This document shows positions 16,333 to 25,333 of a stretch of 64,000 nucleotides of DNA, one piece after another. Under the pieces are notes generated by a model. That model was not told the origin of the DNA and searched no databases. It saw only the letters and a list, made by a program, of their open reading frames with translations. This DNA comes from Robertmurraya sp. FSL R5-0851. Its GTDB lineage: Bacteria > Bacillota > Bacilli > Bacillales > Cytobacillaceae. The stretch spans positions 2,957,001 to 3,021,000 of the forward strand of contig NZ_JBBOOE010000001.1 in assembly GCF_038002965.1 (NCBI RefSeq), written 5' to 3'. Position 1 is the stretch's first letter; each line of letters begins with the position of its first letter. Position numbers and translations under genes: made by a program.

Positions 16333-16482
16333 ATGGCGAAAATGGAACTCAATCGAAAAACAAAGACGGAAATTGAGGATAGCTCTTCTTTAAAGGGGAC
16401 ATTAGCTTCCGTTTTCCTATTAGGATTCTTTCTAATAGTGACATGGGTAAGCGTGTACTTCTTATTTTTAGACCGTTTTTAA
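16333..16482 (+). CDS. cytochrome c oxidase subunit IIa-like small membrane protein
   Basis: A 49-residue frame encodes a charged N-terminus followed by one transmembrane helix (SVFLLGFFLIVTWVSVYF) and a short FLDRF tail. The size, topology and position directly before the subunit II gene match subunit IIa of ba3-type oxidases, a single helix that fills the place of a missing helix of subunit II. GTGAGGG precedes the ATG by about 5 bases. It is the first gene of a three-gene oxidase operon; the gap to subunit II is 25 bases. Confidence 0.8.
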   Translation: MAKMELNRKTKTEIEDSSSLKGTLASVFLLGFFLIVTWVSVYFLFLDRF

Positions 16483-16507
16483 AGAGAGAAAGGGGGATAT
16501 ATGTATT

Positions 16508-16984
16508 ATGCATATGCATAAATTCGAAAAGATTTGGCTGATATTTGGGATTGGGACTCTTCTAGTTTTCCTAACCGTTTTAGGTGTTAGTGCCTTTTAT
16601 CTCGGAAACCAACCACCCAGCTGTTTAGCCACAATCAATCCTGAAAAAGTTGATACAACTGCACCATTCAATGAGCCAGGCCTAAAAAAAGTTGAAGGCA
16701 AAGACTGGGACTATGAATTAGTATACGTAGCTCAAGCTTTTGCTTATACTCCTGGAGAAATTGAAGTTCCACTTGGAGCAAAAGTTAAGGTAATTGCAAC
16801 AACAAAAGACGTCATTCACGGATTTCAAGTTGCTGGAACAAATATTAACATGATGTTAGAGCCTGGTTATATAAGCGAGTATGTCACAACCTTTGACAAA
16901 GTAGGAGAATACTTAATTTTATGTAATGAATATTGTGGTTCTGGACACCACATGATGACGTCTAAAATCAAGGTGGTGGAATAA
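16508..16984 (+). CDS. cbaB: ba3-type cytochrome c oxidase subunit II
   Basis: The 158-residue protein has one N-terminal transmembrane helix and a periplasm-facing cupredoxin domain with the binuclear CuA ligands: a histidine in DVIHGFQV and the loop ILCNEYCGSGHHMM (two cysteines, Glu, His, Met). It accepts electrons from cytochrome c and passes them to subunit I. The length is that of the short ba3-type subunit II rather than the long caa3 type. Start at 16508 with AAAGGGGG about 11 bases upstream. The stop overlaps the subunit I start (TAATG). Confidence 0.92.
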   Translation: MHMHKFEKIWLIFGIGTLLVFLTVLGVSAFYLGNQPPSCLATINPEKVDTTAPFNEPGLKKVEGKDWDYELVYVAQAFAYTPGEIEVPLGAKVKVIATTKDVIHGFQVAGTNINMMLEPGYISEYVTTFDKVGEYLILCNEYCGSGHHMMTSKIKVVE

Positions 16985-18633
16985 TGAATACATTAAATGT
17001 AAAAATCGATCCTCGTGATGGAAAATTAGTTATGGCTCATTTTTATGTAGCTTTCATCGCTTTAGCTGTCGGTGGGCTGGCAGGACTCCTTCAAACGTTA
17101 GTACGTTCTGGAAAATTTGTGTTACCTGCAGGAATTGGCTATTATCAAATCTTAACGGTTCACGGTGTCGTGCTCGGGCTTGTATTAACAACATTCTTCA
17201 TTATGGGCTTTCAAATTGCTGCTACAAGTCGTACATCAGGTACATTATCCAATCTTCAAAGAAAATTAGGTTGGATTGGCTTTTGGTTAATGACTGCAGG
17301 TACGCTAATGACAGCCACAATGATATTACTAAATAAAGCTTCTGTATTATATACCTTTTATGCACCTTTACAAGCACATTTTATTTACTATCTTGGTCTA
17401 ACACTTGTTGTGGTAGGTAGTTGGGTAGATGGAGCTGCTGTATTAGGTAAATATATTAGCTGGAGAAAGCAAAATCCTGGTCAGCCAAGCCCGTTAATTA
17501 CGTTTATGGCGGTTGTCAATACGATGTTATGGATTGTCGCAACTATTGGTGTTGCTTCAACCGTACTATTCCAATTACTTCCATGGTCACTTGGAATTGT
17601 TGATCGAGTGGACGTTTTAGTTAGCCGTACACTGTTCTGGTATTTTGGACATCCACTTGTTTATTTTTGGTTATTACCTGCCTATATGGCATGGTATGTA
17701 GTCATTCCAAAAGTCATTGGTGCAAAAATCTTCTCTGATTCGCTTGCTCGTTTGTCCTTTATCCTATTTTTACTATTCTCTATCCCTGTTGGTTTTCACC
17801 ATCAGTTAATGGAGCCAGGAATTGATCCTGCTTGGAAGTTCTTACAGGTTATCTTAACGTTTTTAGTTGTCATACCATCATTAATGACTGCTTTCTCCCT
17901 CTTTGCTACTTTCGAAAGCTATGGCCGCTCTAAAGGAGCTACCGGACTTTTCGGATGGTTTAAAAAGCTGCCTTGGGGAGATGCAAGATTTACGGTACCT
18001 TTTATCGGGATGCTTTCATTCATTCCTGCAGGTGCCGGTGGACTGGTGAATGCTTCTCATCAGTTGAACCAGGTGATTCATAATACGATTTGGGTTACTG
18101 GACACTTCCATTTAACCCTTGCAACCGCAGTTGTTCTAACTTTCTTTGGTATTACATACTGGCTGGTTCCTCATGTAACAGGCCGAATATTAACAAAGGC
18201 GATGAATAAACTTGCGATTTACCAAGGCGTCCTTTGGGCAATTGGCATGACCTTTATGTCTGGTGCAATGCACGCAGCTGGTTTATTAGGAGCACCACGT
18301 CGTTCTTCTTTTTCAGAGTATGGAGGAGCTGCTCAAGCTTCTGAATGGATTCCTTATCAAATCGCTCAAGCGGTTGGTGGCACCATCCTTTTCATAGCGA
18401 TAATTCTTATGCTTTATATTTTTGTGAATTTAGCATTTTTTGCTCCAAAGGGAGAAGAAGAATTTCCAATTGGTGAAGTGAGCGATAAAGCTGAAAAAAC
18501 ACCAATGGTATTTGAGAACTGGAAGCTTTGGTTAGGTATTACTGCGTTACTAATCTTGTTCGCGTACACCATACCATTTATTGATATGATTCAAAATGCT
18601 CCAATCGGATCAAAAGGTTATAAATTATGGTAA
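16984..18633 (+). CDS. cbaA: ba3-type cytochrome c oxidase subunit I
   Basis: The 549-residue protein has about 13 transmembrane segments and the haem-copper ligands: low-spin haem His in ILTVHGVVL near residue 60, CuB/cross-link region FWYFGHPLVYFWLLPAY near 215-231, HH in FHHQLMEPG near 265, and the haem a3/b His pair in VTGHFHL near 370. It lacks the D-channel signature of aa3 enzymes, consistent with the B family (ba3), which has high oxygen affinity. It reduces oxygen to water and pumps protons. It is translationally coupled to subunit II and ends in a bidirectional terminator. Confidence 0.94.
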   Translation: MNTLNVKIDPRDGKLVMAHFYVAFIALAVGGLAGLLQTLVRSGKFVLPAGIGYYQILTVHGVVLGLVLTTFFIMGFQIAATSRTSGTLSNLQRKLGWIGFWLMTAGTLMTATMILLNKASVLYTFYAPLQAHFIYYLGLTLVVVGSWVDGAAVLGKYISWRKQNPGQPSPLITFMAVVNTMLWIVATIGVASTVLFQLLPWSLGIVDRVDVLVSRTLFWYFGHPLVYFWLLPAYMAWYVVIPKVIGAKIFSDSLARLSFILFLLFSIPVGFHHQLMEPGIDPAWKFLQVILTFLVVIPSLMTAFSLFATFESYGRSKGATGLFGWFKKLPWGDARFTVPFIGMLSFIPAGAGGLVNASHQLNQVIHNTIWVTGHFHLTLATAVVLTFFGITYWLVPHVTGRILTKAMNKLAIYQGVLWAIGMTFMSGAMHAAGLLGAPRRSSFSEYGGAAQASEWIPYQIAQAVGGTILFIAIILMLYIFVNLAFFAPKGEEEFPIGEVSDKAEKTPMVFENWKLWLGITALLILFAYTIPFIDMIQNAPIGSKGYKLW

Positions 18634-18635
18634 TA

Positions 18636-18667
18636 ACAAACAGCGCCTATTAATGGGCGCTGTTTGT
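18636..18667. terminator. bidirectional terminator between oxidase operon and DMT permease
   Basis: ACAAACAGCGCC-TATTAAT-GGGCGCTGTTTGT (18636-18667) is a near-perfect long stem between the convergent genes; it contains the permease stop codon. Confidence 0.85.
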
Positions 18668-19558
18668 GGTTTCTACAGATATTTTATTTTTCTTTTCGTA
18701 ACTCACTAAAATGACTGAAGCAAGTATAAACATTCCACCAATGAGTTGTATTATTGTTAATGTTTCATTGTAATAGTACAACCCCAATAATGTTGCTACA
18801 ACCGGTTCGATCGTAGCAATAATGGACGCCTTACTACTCTCTGTTTTCTTCAGTCCCCAAGTGTATAAAAAGTAAGCTGTTACAGTCGTTATTAAAGCAA
18901 GCCCAATACTATACCAAATGATTGATGGCTTAAATAGGATACTTGACTTTGTCCAAAGAGTTGTAGATGGCACTAAGGATAAAGAAGCAATCAAAAATGT
19001 ATAAAACGTAACAGTAAAAGGGGCATATCTTTGAAGTGCCAGCTTCCCGAATATACTGTATAGCGCATAACCTAACCCTGAGCCTAATCCGATAAACAAC
19101 CCAATCGTTGAAATCTGTGCTGTTTCTTCCATTCTGAGACCTGCAATAAGAACACACCCAATGATCGTACCAAGTACGGCTAAAATCTTTTTTCTACCAA
19201 GCTTCTCCTTTAAAAAAACAAAAGATAAAATCGATACAAAAGCAGGTGACGTATACAGCAGTATAACTGCTAGAGAGACATTCATTTCATTTATTGTTGT
19301 AAAATAGCACCAATTAAAAAAAACTATGCTTAATACTCCGGTTCCAATAAATAGATAGGTATCTTTAAATTGAATTTTTAACTGTTCCCTTTTTTTCGCT
19401 ACTCCAATAACAAAAAGAATCAAGAACGCTACCCCTACTCGTATCGTAACGATCTCCATAGCTGAAAAGCCAACTGCTTTTAATTCTCTAACGAACAGAG
19501 CTATTAGTCCCCATAAGAATGCAGCTAGACCAATAGAAAAATTTGAAGCTAAATGCAT
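18650..19558 (-). CDS. EamA/DMT-superfamily permease
   Basis: The 302-residue protein has ten predicted membrane helices in two EamA repeats, with FSIGLAAFLWGLIALFVREL at the start and EPVVATLLGLYYYNETL in the second half. It probably transports a small metabolite; the substrate is not readable. It is a different subgroup from the DMT permease at 4970. CAAGGAGGAAACC precedes the ATG. The gene is monocistronic, between the oxidase operon and ypwA. Confidence 0.88.
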   Translation of the reverse strand: MHLASNFSIGLAAFLWGLIALFVRELKAVGFSAMEIVTIRVGVAFLILFVIGVAKKREQLKIQFKDTYLFIGTGVLSIVFFNWCYFTTINEMNVSLAVILLYTSPAFVSILSFVFLKEKLGRKKILAVLGTIIGCVLIAGLRMEETAQISTIGLFIGLGSGLGYALYSIFGKLALQRYAPFTVTFYTFLIASLSLVPSTTLWTKSSILFKPSIIWYSIGLALITTVTAYFLYTWGLKKTESSKASIIATIEPVVATLLGLYYYNETLTIIQLIGGMFILASVILVSYEKKNKISVETTNSAH

Positions 19559-19572
19559 GGTTTCCTCCTTGA

Positions 19573-19603
19573 AAAAAGGACGACAAAAATTGTCATCCCC
19601 TTT
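19573..19603 (-). terminator. Rho-independent terminator of ypwA
   Basis: On the minus strand GGATGACA pairs with TGTCGTCC (one G:U) and is followed by six T. Confidence 0.7.
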
Positions 19604-19604
19604 T

Positions 19605-21128
19605 CTATTTTTTCATTTCATAAATTCTCTCATATTTATCATAAAGATAGTCAATTAAGTAGGAAGCATTCAATCCTTCACCAGTAATATCTTTAATCAA
19701 TTCAAGAGGTAGCTTCATTTTTCCGTGCTGATGAATGTTTTTGGTTAACCACTCTTTAATTGGTAGAAGATTCCCCACCTCAAGTAACTGTTCATAATGG
19801 GGAATATCACTCAGCATAGCATGTTTTAGTTGAGCAGCATAAATATAACCAAGCGCATAGGAAGGGAAGTACCCAAAGCTTCCATCAGACCAATGAACGT
19901 CTTGAAGGACTCCATTTGCATCATTATGTGGAGTAATCCCTAGGTATTGTTCATACTTTTCATTCCAAACTTTAGGCAAGTCTTTTACTTCAATCTCATC
20001 ATTAAAAATCCCTTTTTCAATTTCGTACCTGATCATAATATGCAATGCATAAGTTAGCTCATCCGCTTCTATGCGAATAAGCGATGGCTTCGATTCATTG
20101 ATTGCTCGGTAAAATTGTTCTATCGTAACATCTTGAAACTGAGTAGGAGCGTATTCTTTTAGTAAGCCAAAATTTCCTTTCCAAAAAGAAAGATTTCTTC
20201 CAATGAAATTTTCATAAAATAGAGACTGTGACTCATGAAGCCCCATGGATGTTCCTGTACACAATGGAGTTCCAATTAAAGCAGAAGAAATATTCTGTTC
20301 ATATAAAGCATGACCTGCTTCGTGTATCGTACCGAATATGGCTGTACGGAAGTCATTTTCATCATACTTCGTTGTTACACGAACATCTCCAGGATTTAAT
20401 CCAGTCGCAAATGGATGTACCGTTTCATCTAATCTACCAGAGTCAAAATCATAGCCAAGATTCTTTAGTATTTCCAAGCTAAATTCTCGCTGTTTTTCCT
20501 TAGGAAAATATTGATACAAGAATTGTGTATTTGGCTTATTTTCTGATTCCTTTATTCTTTGAACGAGAGGAACGATTTTTTCTTGAAGCTCACAAAATAC
20601 TTGATCAAGAATGTCTACTGTAATACCAGGCTCATACATGTCTAGGAGAGTATTATATTTATTTTCCGTGTAGCCCCAATATGTTATAAATTTTTTTGTC
20701 ATTTCAACAATCTTCTCAAGGTATGGTTGGAACATGGAAAAGTCTGAAGCATCCTTTGACTCTTCCCATACTGCCTCTGATTTCGACTGAAGGATAACAA
20801 ATTCTTTATATTCTTCAGCTGGAATTTTTTTGTTTCGATCGTATTCCTTTTTACACTCAGCGACCGTTTTTTTGGTTATCTCACTCAGTTCAAGATCATG
20901 TTCCACACTAGTTAAATTTGCTATGTATGCAGCCATTTCCTCAGATGTTGACATTTTAAACACTTCACTAGATAGGAGACCAATGACTTCTGAACGCTGC
21001 TCCATCCCTTTTTTCGGTGCTCCTGTTCGAAGATCCCAATATATAAGTCCAAGTGCTTCTTTATACGCACCCATCTTTTTAACATAATCTAAAAACTCTT
21101 GTTCCATCTGCTTTATGGCAGTAACCAT
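19605..21128 (-). CDS. ypwA: M32 family metallocarboxypeptidase, YpwA-like
   Basis: The 507-residue protein carries the zinc site HEAGHALYEQ near residue 270 (HExxH) with the M32-specific HES(Q) and IRIEADELTY elements following (near 300-355). The conserved DVRVTTKYDENDF segment precedes it. M32 (Taq-type) carboxypeptidases remove C-terminal residues except proline from peptides in the cytoplasm. Length equals the family norm (about 500). AAAGGAGGGGA precedes the ATG. Monocistronic. Confidence 0.94.
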   Translation of the reverse strand: MVTAIKQMEQEFLDYVKKMGAYKEALGLIYWDLRTGAPKKGMEQRSEVIGLLSSEVFKMSTSEEMAAYIANLTSVEHDLELSEITKKTVAECKKEYDRNKKIPAEEYKEFVILQSKSEAVWEESKDASDFSMFQPYLEKIVEMTKKFITYWGYTENKYNTLLDMYEPGITVDILDQVFCELQEKIVPLVQRIKESENKPNTQFLYQYFPKEKQREFSLEILKNLGYDFDSGRLDETVHPFATGLNPGDVRVTTKYDENDFRTAIFGTIHEAGHALYEQNISSALIGTPLCTGTSMGLHESQSLFYENFIGRNLSFWKGNFGLLKEYAPTQFQDVTIEQFYRAINESKPSLIRIEADELTYALHIMIRYEIEKGIFNDEIEVKDLPKVWNEKYEQYLGITPHNDANGVLQDVHWSDGSFGYFPSYALGYIYAAQLKHAMLSDIPHYEQLLEVGNLLPIKEWLTKNIHQHGKMKLPLELIKDITGEGLNASYLIDYLYDKYERIYEMKK

Positions 21129-21191
21129 CTAGTCCCCTCCTTTGATTCCCTTATGCAAGAAATTTTATCATAATTTTCAGGAAAAATCTTG

Positions 21192-21221
21192 AAAAAAAAG
21201 GAGCAGACGATTATCTGCTCC
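21192..21221 (-). terminator. Rho-independent terminator of ypvA
   Basis: GGAGCAGA-CGATTA-TCTGCTCC stem with eight T following on the minus strand. Confidence 0.88.
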
Positions 21222-21225
21222 AAGC

Positions 21226-23136
21226 TTACTTTGTTACCGATACAGGTAGGACGGAATGTACGAGATCAATTATTTTTTGAGGCTCGTTTTGATTCATTAA
21301 AATATGCACTTTTCCTTTGTCTTCATGTGTACGTATTAAACGACCGATTCCTTGGCGAAGTCGGAGAAGCATATACGGGATATCGACTTCTTCAAAGGAG
21401 TTTTCTGTACTCTCCCTTTTCGCAGTAAATACGGGGTCATGAGGTGGAAATGGAAGAGAAAAGATGAATACATTCTCTAATGAAGAACCTGGAATATCAA
21501 GCCCTTCCCATAAATGAGTGGAGCAAAGTACAGCACTCTCTTCCTGTTGAAATTTCGAAACTAGTGTACTTATTTCTGCATCTCCCTCAAAATAGATAGG
21601 GAAAGGAAGTTCTTCACGAATATGGCGTTTAAACTGCTGTTGTTCTTCTTCATTGGAAAACAGGACTAGACCTCTTCCACCAGCTTCCATTAATTGTGTA
21701 ACAGTATACATACATTTTTCCTCAACAGACGGAAAGGAAGGAATCTGTATTTTCATAGCTTCATCATAATTAAAAGGTGAATTTACACGGAAAGATAAAA
21801 ATTCATCTATTCCAAGACTTTTTGCAATATATGAAAATGAGCCATTTTCGGATAAAGTTGCTGAAGAAAAAATGAATGGTTTTTTCTGTGAAAATACCTC
21901 TTCACGCATGATATCTTCCACCATTCTTGGCATAATCACAAGCGTGCGTTTCCCCTCATATTCTTCAAACCAAATAATTCCTTTGAGCTCCTTTAAAAAT
22001 AAGCTTAATGAGTACGTTATCTGCTCTAAATAGCCTTCAACAATCTTAAGGTCATATTCATTTATGACATATAATTCACTTTCAAAGACAAGTTCTTCTT
22101 CCAGATCGGATAATAAAGAGGCAAGCTTTTTCCCCTTCGCTAGCACATCAGGTGTTTTTTTAATCATCTGTTTATCAGAACCTACTGTTTTTTCAGATGC
22201 GTCATGTAATACTTCAAAAAATTGCTCACTAGCTATAATGGATTCGTCTATTAGGTTAAGGGTCTTATCCCTAACATCATTAGCGGTTAACCGCTCTAAT
22301 AATGTTTCAAGTGTTTGTTCTGTTAATTTATACGTTAAAGCCTTTTGACTGGCATATTCTAAAAGATGCCCCTCATCAAATACGACACATGAGCTCTCAG
22401 GTAGTAATGGAAGCTGACCTTCACGTTTTCTTGCTTCCTTAGTCCAAATATGCTCCATATAAAAATCATGAGAACAAATAATTAAGTCCTGTGAGCTTCT
22501 GTAATAATCACGATGTAGTGTTTGTCCACATCTATGTCGCTGATCACAAGAAAAGCAGTCCTGTAAACTATCCCATGCTATTTCATTCCACTGATCGTTA
22601 GACAACTGCGGAAAATCCTTTCGATCTCCGTATCGTTCGAAGGATTGCATAGAAATTCCTGTATGCACGAAGTCAGGCAATTGATGGAACACGTCCATAT
22701 GTACATCCGAAGATGCAACGGATTGATCTAATTTATTCAAGCACAAATACTGATCTCTTGATTTAGCTAAACGAACGTCAATATTGAGTTGTAACGCTTT
22801 TTCAAGCTTGGCGATATCTCCTTCTTTTTTGACAAGCTGTTCAATAAGTGTTTCATCTGCACAAGCAATGATTGCCGGTCTGTTTTTGTAACGAGCATAA
22901 CAGATCGCATATAAGAGGTAAACAATCGTCTTTCCCGTTCCTACACCAGCTTCTGCAAACATCACTTTATTTTCTTGAAAGGCTTTTTCAAGTTGAAATG
23001 CCATATAGATCTGTTCGTCACGAACTTCAAAGCCCTCTTCTGGCAGTAAATCGTAGAACACATCCCCGATCCAATCCCCTAATTTCTCAAAGAAGGATTC
23101 AGATTTAGATAGGGTGAATGGTAGCTGATTTTGCAA
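21226..23136 (-). CDS. ypvA: DinG/XPD-type ATP-dependent helicase, YpvA-like
   Basis: The 636-residue superfamily 2 helicase has Walker A (AGVGTGKTIVYLL near residue 62), DEGH box (VVFDEGHLLE near 252) and motif VI (QGIGRLIRTHED near 600). Between motifs Ia and II lie four cysteines (YLCLNK, DCFSCDQRHRCGQ) in the place of the XPD-family 4Fe-4S cluster. It unwinds DNA 5' to 3', probably at damaged or structured DNA. No N-terminal exonuclease domain is present, unlike the DinG at 45-48 kb. Starts at TTG 23136 behind GGAGGGG. Confidence 0.92.
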   Translation of the reverse strand: MQNQLPFTLSKSESFFEKLGDWIGDVFYDLLPEEGFEVRDEQIYMAFQLEKAFQENKVMFAEAGVGTGKTIVYLLYAICYARYKNRPAIIACADETLIEQLVKKEGDIAKLEKALQLNIDVRLAKSRDQYLCLNKLDQSVASSDVHMDVFHQLPDFVHTGISMQSFERYGDRKDFPQLSNDQWNEIAWDSLQDCFSCDQRHRCGQTLHRDYYRSSQDLIICSHDFYMEHIWTKEARKREGQLPLLPESSCVVFDEGHLLEYASQKALTYKLTEQTLETLLERLTANDVRDKTLNLIDESIIASEQFFEVLHDASEKTVGSDKQMIKKTPDVLAKGKKLASLLSDLEEELVFESELYVINEYDLKIVEGYLEQITYSLSLFLKELKGIIWFEEYEGKRTLVIMPRMVEDIMREEVFSQKKPFIFSSATLSENGSFSYIAKSLGIDEFLSFRVNSPFNYDEAMKIQIPSFPSVEEKCMYTVTQLMEAGGRGLVLFSNEEEQQQFKRHIREELPFPIYFEGDAEISTLVSKFQQEESAVLCSTHLWEGLDIPGSSLENVFIFSLPFPPHDPVFTAKRESTENSFEEVDIPYMLLRLRQGIGRLIRTHEDKGKVHILMNQNEPQKIIDLVHSVLPVSVTK

Positions 23137-23176
23137 AATAACCCCTCCAGTACTTTATTTTAGAACTAAGCGATAA

Positions 23177-23204
23177 AAAACTGACTCGTAAGCGAGTCAG
23201 TTTT
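23177..23204 (-). terminator. Rho-independent terminator of ypsC
   Basis: AAAACTGACTCG-TAAG-CGAGTCAGTTTT is a perfect 12-bp inverted repeat; the minus strand continues with T. Confidence 0.85.
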
Positions 23205-23207
23205 AAA

Positions 23208-24350
23208 TCATTTTATTTCTCTAGGTGGTCTCTTACCCCAGTATTGATAATAATTCGTTTGGATAAACCCATTAAATAATTTTCGTTTTTTAGTTGCTGG
23301 TTTTCCGTAACACTCTTCAAATCGTTCATTTGACGTTAGCATGTATACCGACCATGTTTCGTGGGGAGAGAAAGCTTGTCCCATGTCTGTGTACATTTTT
23401 TCTACCGTTGGTTTATCCCCTAGCCTCTCTCCGTATGGGGGGTTCCCAACAATTACGCCATATTCCTTTGTGGTCGTAAAATCTTTGACTTGCATTTGTT
23501 TGAATTGAATTAAATCTCCTAAACCAGCTTCAAATGCATTAGCCTTAGCAATATTCACCATTTTATGGTCAACATCTGAACCAAAGATATCTATTTCTTG
23601 GTCATACCTCGCAAGATCTTCTGCTTCATTTCTCGCATCTTCCCATAGCTTATCAGGAATCCAATTCCATCCTTCGGAAACAAACTCTCGATTAAAGCCT
23701 GGTGCAATATTTTGCCCTATCAAAGCAGCCTCTATCGGAATCGTTCCTGAACCACAAAAAGGATCAACAAACGGGCGGTCTGGTGTCCAATTTGTTAATA
23801 GCACTAATGCAGCTGCTAACGTTTCTTTAATAGGTGCTTCCCCTTGTTCCACACGGTATCCTCTTTTGTGTAATCCTGCACCACTAGTATCAATGGTTAG
23901 GATGGCCGTATCCTTTAAGAGGGATACTTCAATTTTAAACAGAGGACCATTTTCTTCAAACCAGCCTGTTCGACGATAATGGGTACTTAAACGATTTACA
24001 ATCGCTTTTTTGACGATCGCTTGGCAATCAGAAACACTGAATAAAGTTGATTTTACAGACTTCCCAGACACAGGAAACTCAGCATTTTCTGGCAGGTATT
24101 TTTCCCAAGGTAATGCCTTTGTTTTTTCAAACAATTCATCGAACGTTTTGGCTTTAAATTCTCCAACTTTAATTTTCACTCGATCGGCTGTACGTAACCA
24201 TAAATTGCTCTTACAAATAGCAAGCTCGTCTCCTTGAAAACGAACACGGCCATTCTCAACAGTACACTCATACCCTAAATCTCTTACTTCCTTCGCAACT
24301 ACCGCTTCAAGCCCCATCGCTGCGGTAGCTATTAATTCAAATTTCGTCAT
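23208..24350 (-). CDS. ypsC: THUMP-domain 23S rRNA (guanine-N2) methyltransferase-like, YpsC
   Basis: The 380-residue protein has an N-terminal THUMP RNA-binding domain (about residues 40-155) and a Rossmann methyltransferase domain with PFCGSGTIPIEAA near 197 (motif I region) and the catalytic VGNPPYGERL near 308, a NPPY motif typical of N-methylation of guanine. It corresponds to the RlmL N-terminal half (RlmL proper also has the RlmK half). GAGGTGAAACG precedes the ATG. It lies directly downstream of rnpB, from which it is separated by a terminator. Confidence 0.93.
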   Translation of the reverse strand: MTKFELIATAAMGLEAVVAKEVRDLGYECTVENGRVRFQGDELAICKSNLWLRTADRVKIKVGEFKAKTFDELFEKTKALPWEKYLPENAEFPVSGKSVKSTLFSVSDCQAIVKKAIVNRLSTHYRRTGWFEENGPLFKIEVSLLKDTAILTIDTSGAGLHKRGYRVEQGEAPIKETLAAALVLLTNWTPDRPFVDPFCGSGTIPIEAALIGQNIAPGFNREFVSEGWNWIPDKLWEDARNEAEDLARYDQEIDIFGSDVDHKMVNIAKANAFEAGLGDLIQFKQMQVKDFTTTKEYGVIVGNPPYGERLGDKPTVEKMYTDMGQAFSPHETWSVYMLTSNERFEECYGKPATKKRKLFNGFIQTNYYQYWGKRPPREIK

Positions 24351-24404
24351 CGTTTCACCTCAGACAGAATGTAACTTGCCTTTTTTATTATATGTATAAT
24401 ACAA

Positions 24405-24430
24405 GAAAAGCTCTCCAACAGAGGAGAGCT
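24405..24430 (-). terminator. Rho-independent terminator of rnpB
   Basis: AGCTCTCC / GGAGAGCT (24409-24430) with TTTTCTTG following on the minus strand, about 30 bases past the RNA 3' end. Confidence 0.85.
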
Positions 24431-24457
24431 ATCATTAGAAAACACTCATACAATTCC

Positions 24458-24875
24458 ATTAATAACGTTCTATAAGCCATGTTTTGTTCCTTTGTACTAC
24501 CATCGACTGATCGTCTCGTACTCAGGTGGCAATCATCTATCTACAGATTCAGCTGAACCTGTCCTTCTCCTCGTTCATTTCCTAAGAGAAGGTGCCCCTA
24601 CCATAATTTGGGTTTCTCGCTCGTGGGGTTTACCTCGTTCCACCCCATTCATTTCTAAATGGGCTCCGTCACTGTGGCACTTTCAAGGTATTCATGCCAT
24701 ATCGAAGTCGACTTAGGCATTTTCCCTGCCGTCAGCCAAGTAAAAACCTAGCTGCCCTAGCTTATGAATTGGCTAGGCACGAACACTACGGACATCTCAG
24801 ACCGTGCGAGCATGGACTTTCCTCTACAATTCACTTACGATCCTTGCAGCGATTACCCGAACGTTATTAACGAAC
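24458..24875 (-). ncRNA. rnpB: RNase P RNA, type B (rnpB)
   Basis: Read on the minus strand the segment has the universally conserved blocks of bacterial RNase P RNA: GGGTAATCGCTGCA near the 5' end, GAGGAAAGTCCATGC, CCGTAGTGTTCGTGCC, GGTAAACCCCACGAGCGAG, and the 3' block GAACAAAACATGGCTTA. The two ends pair as helix P1 (TTAATAACGTTC with GAACGTTATTAA), which defines the limits to within a few bases. The sequence order follows the B. subtilis type B RNA. It is the catalytic subunit that matures tRNA 5' ends, working with RnpA protein. Small open frames seen within it are not genes. Confidence 0.97.
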
Positions 24876-24935
24876 AATACATATTATATGTAATTGTGAA
24901 TGAAATATCAATGCCTTCTTACATGGTAATTTCTG

Positions 24936-25241
24936 TTAATCGTATAATTTGCTACCGAAAACATGCTTTTCTAGATTTGATAATCTTTTAAGAATATCAA
25001 AATTTGTTGTTCCAGCAGATGGTTGCTGAACGGAAGGTCTTCGCACGGCTTCTTCTAATTGTTTCTTCAAACGTGCGTTCTCCTGTTGTAGTTCTTCAAT
25101 TTCTTGCTGTAGAATCTCATAATCTTTAATTACTACATCAAGAAATTTGTCAACATCCTCTGGTTTGTAGCCTCTCATGGCTGTTTTAAATTCTTTTTCC
25201 AATATGTCTTTCGCAGTTAGCTTCACTTTATCTATTTGCAT
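24936..25241 (-). CDS. gpsB: cell-division cycle protein GpsB
   Basis: The 101-residue protein begins with a DivIVA-like membrane- and partner-binding domain ([11 protein letters not shown]...[12 protein letters not shown]), followed by a coiled coil ([18 protein letters not shown]) and a C-terminal trimerisation segment ([17 protein letters not shown]) diagnostic of GpsB. It shuttles between septum and side wall and brings PBP1 (the ponA product) to the right site. ponA of this window carries an internal stop, so its partner may be altered. GAGGTG precedes the ATG by about 9 bases. It lies beside ypsA, as in B. subtilis. Confidence 0.97.
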   Translation of the reverse strand: MQIDKVKLTAKDILEKEFKTAMRGYKPEDVDKFLDVVIKDYEILQQEIEELQQENARLKKQLEEAVRRPSVQQPSAGTTNFDILKRLSNLEKHVFGSKLYD

Positions 25242-25333
25242 TTATTTTTTCACCTCGGTCACTCAAAGAAACATTATCTATATTTTTTCAAAAATATGCA
25301 CTTTTGTCAATTTTTCTTTTATCTGGGTAACTA

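Noticed and set aside
24492..24991. Open frames on the plus strand in the 24.5-25.0 kb region
   Set aside because: They lie opposite rnpB, which is identified by conserved RNA blocks and paired ends.
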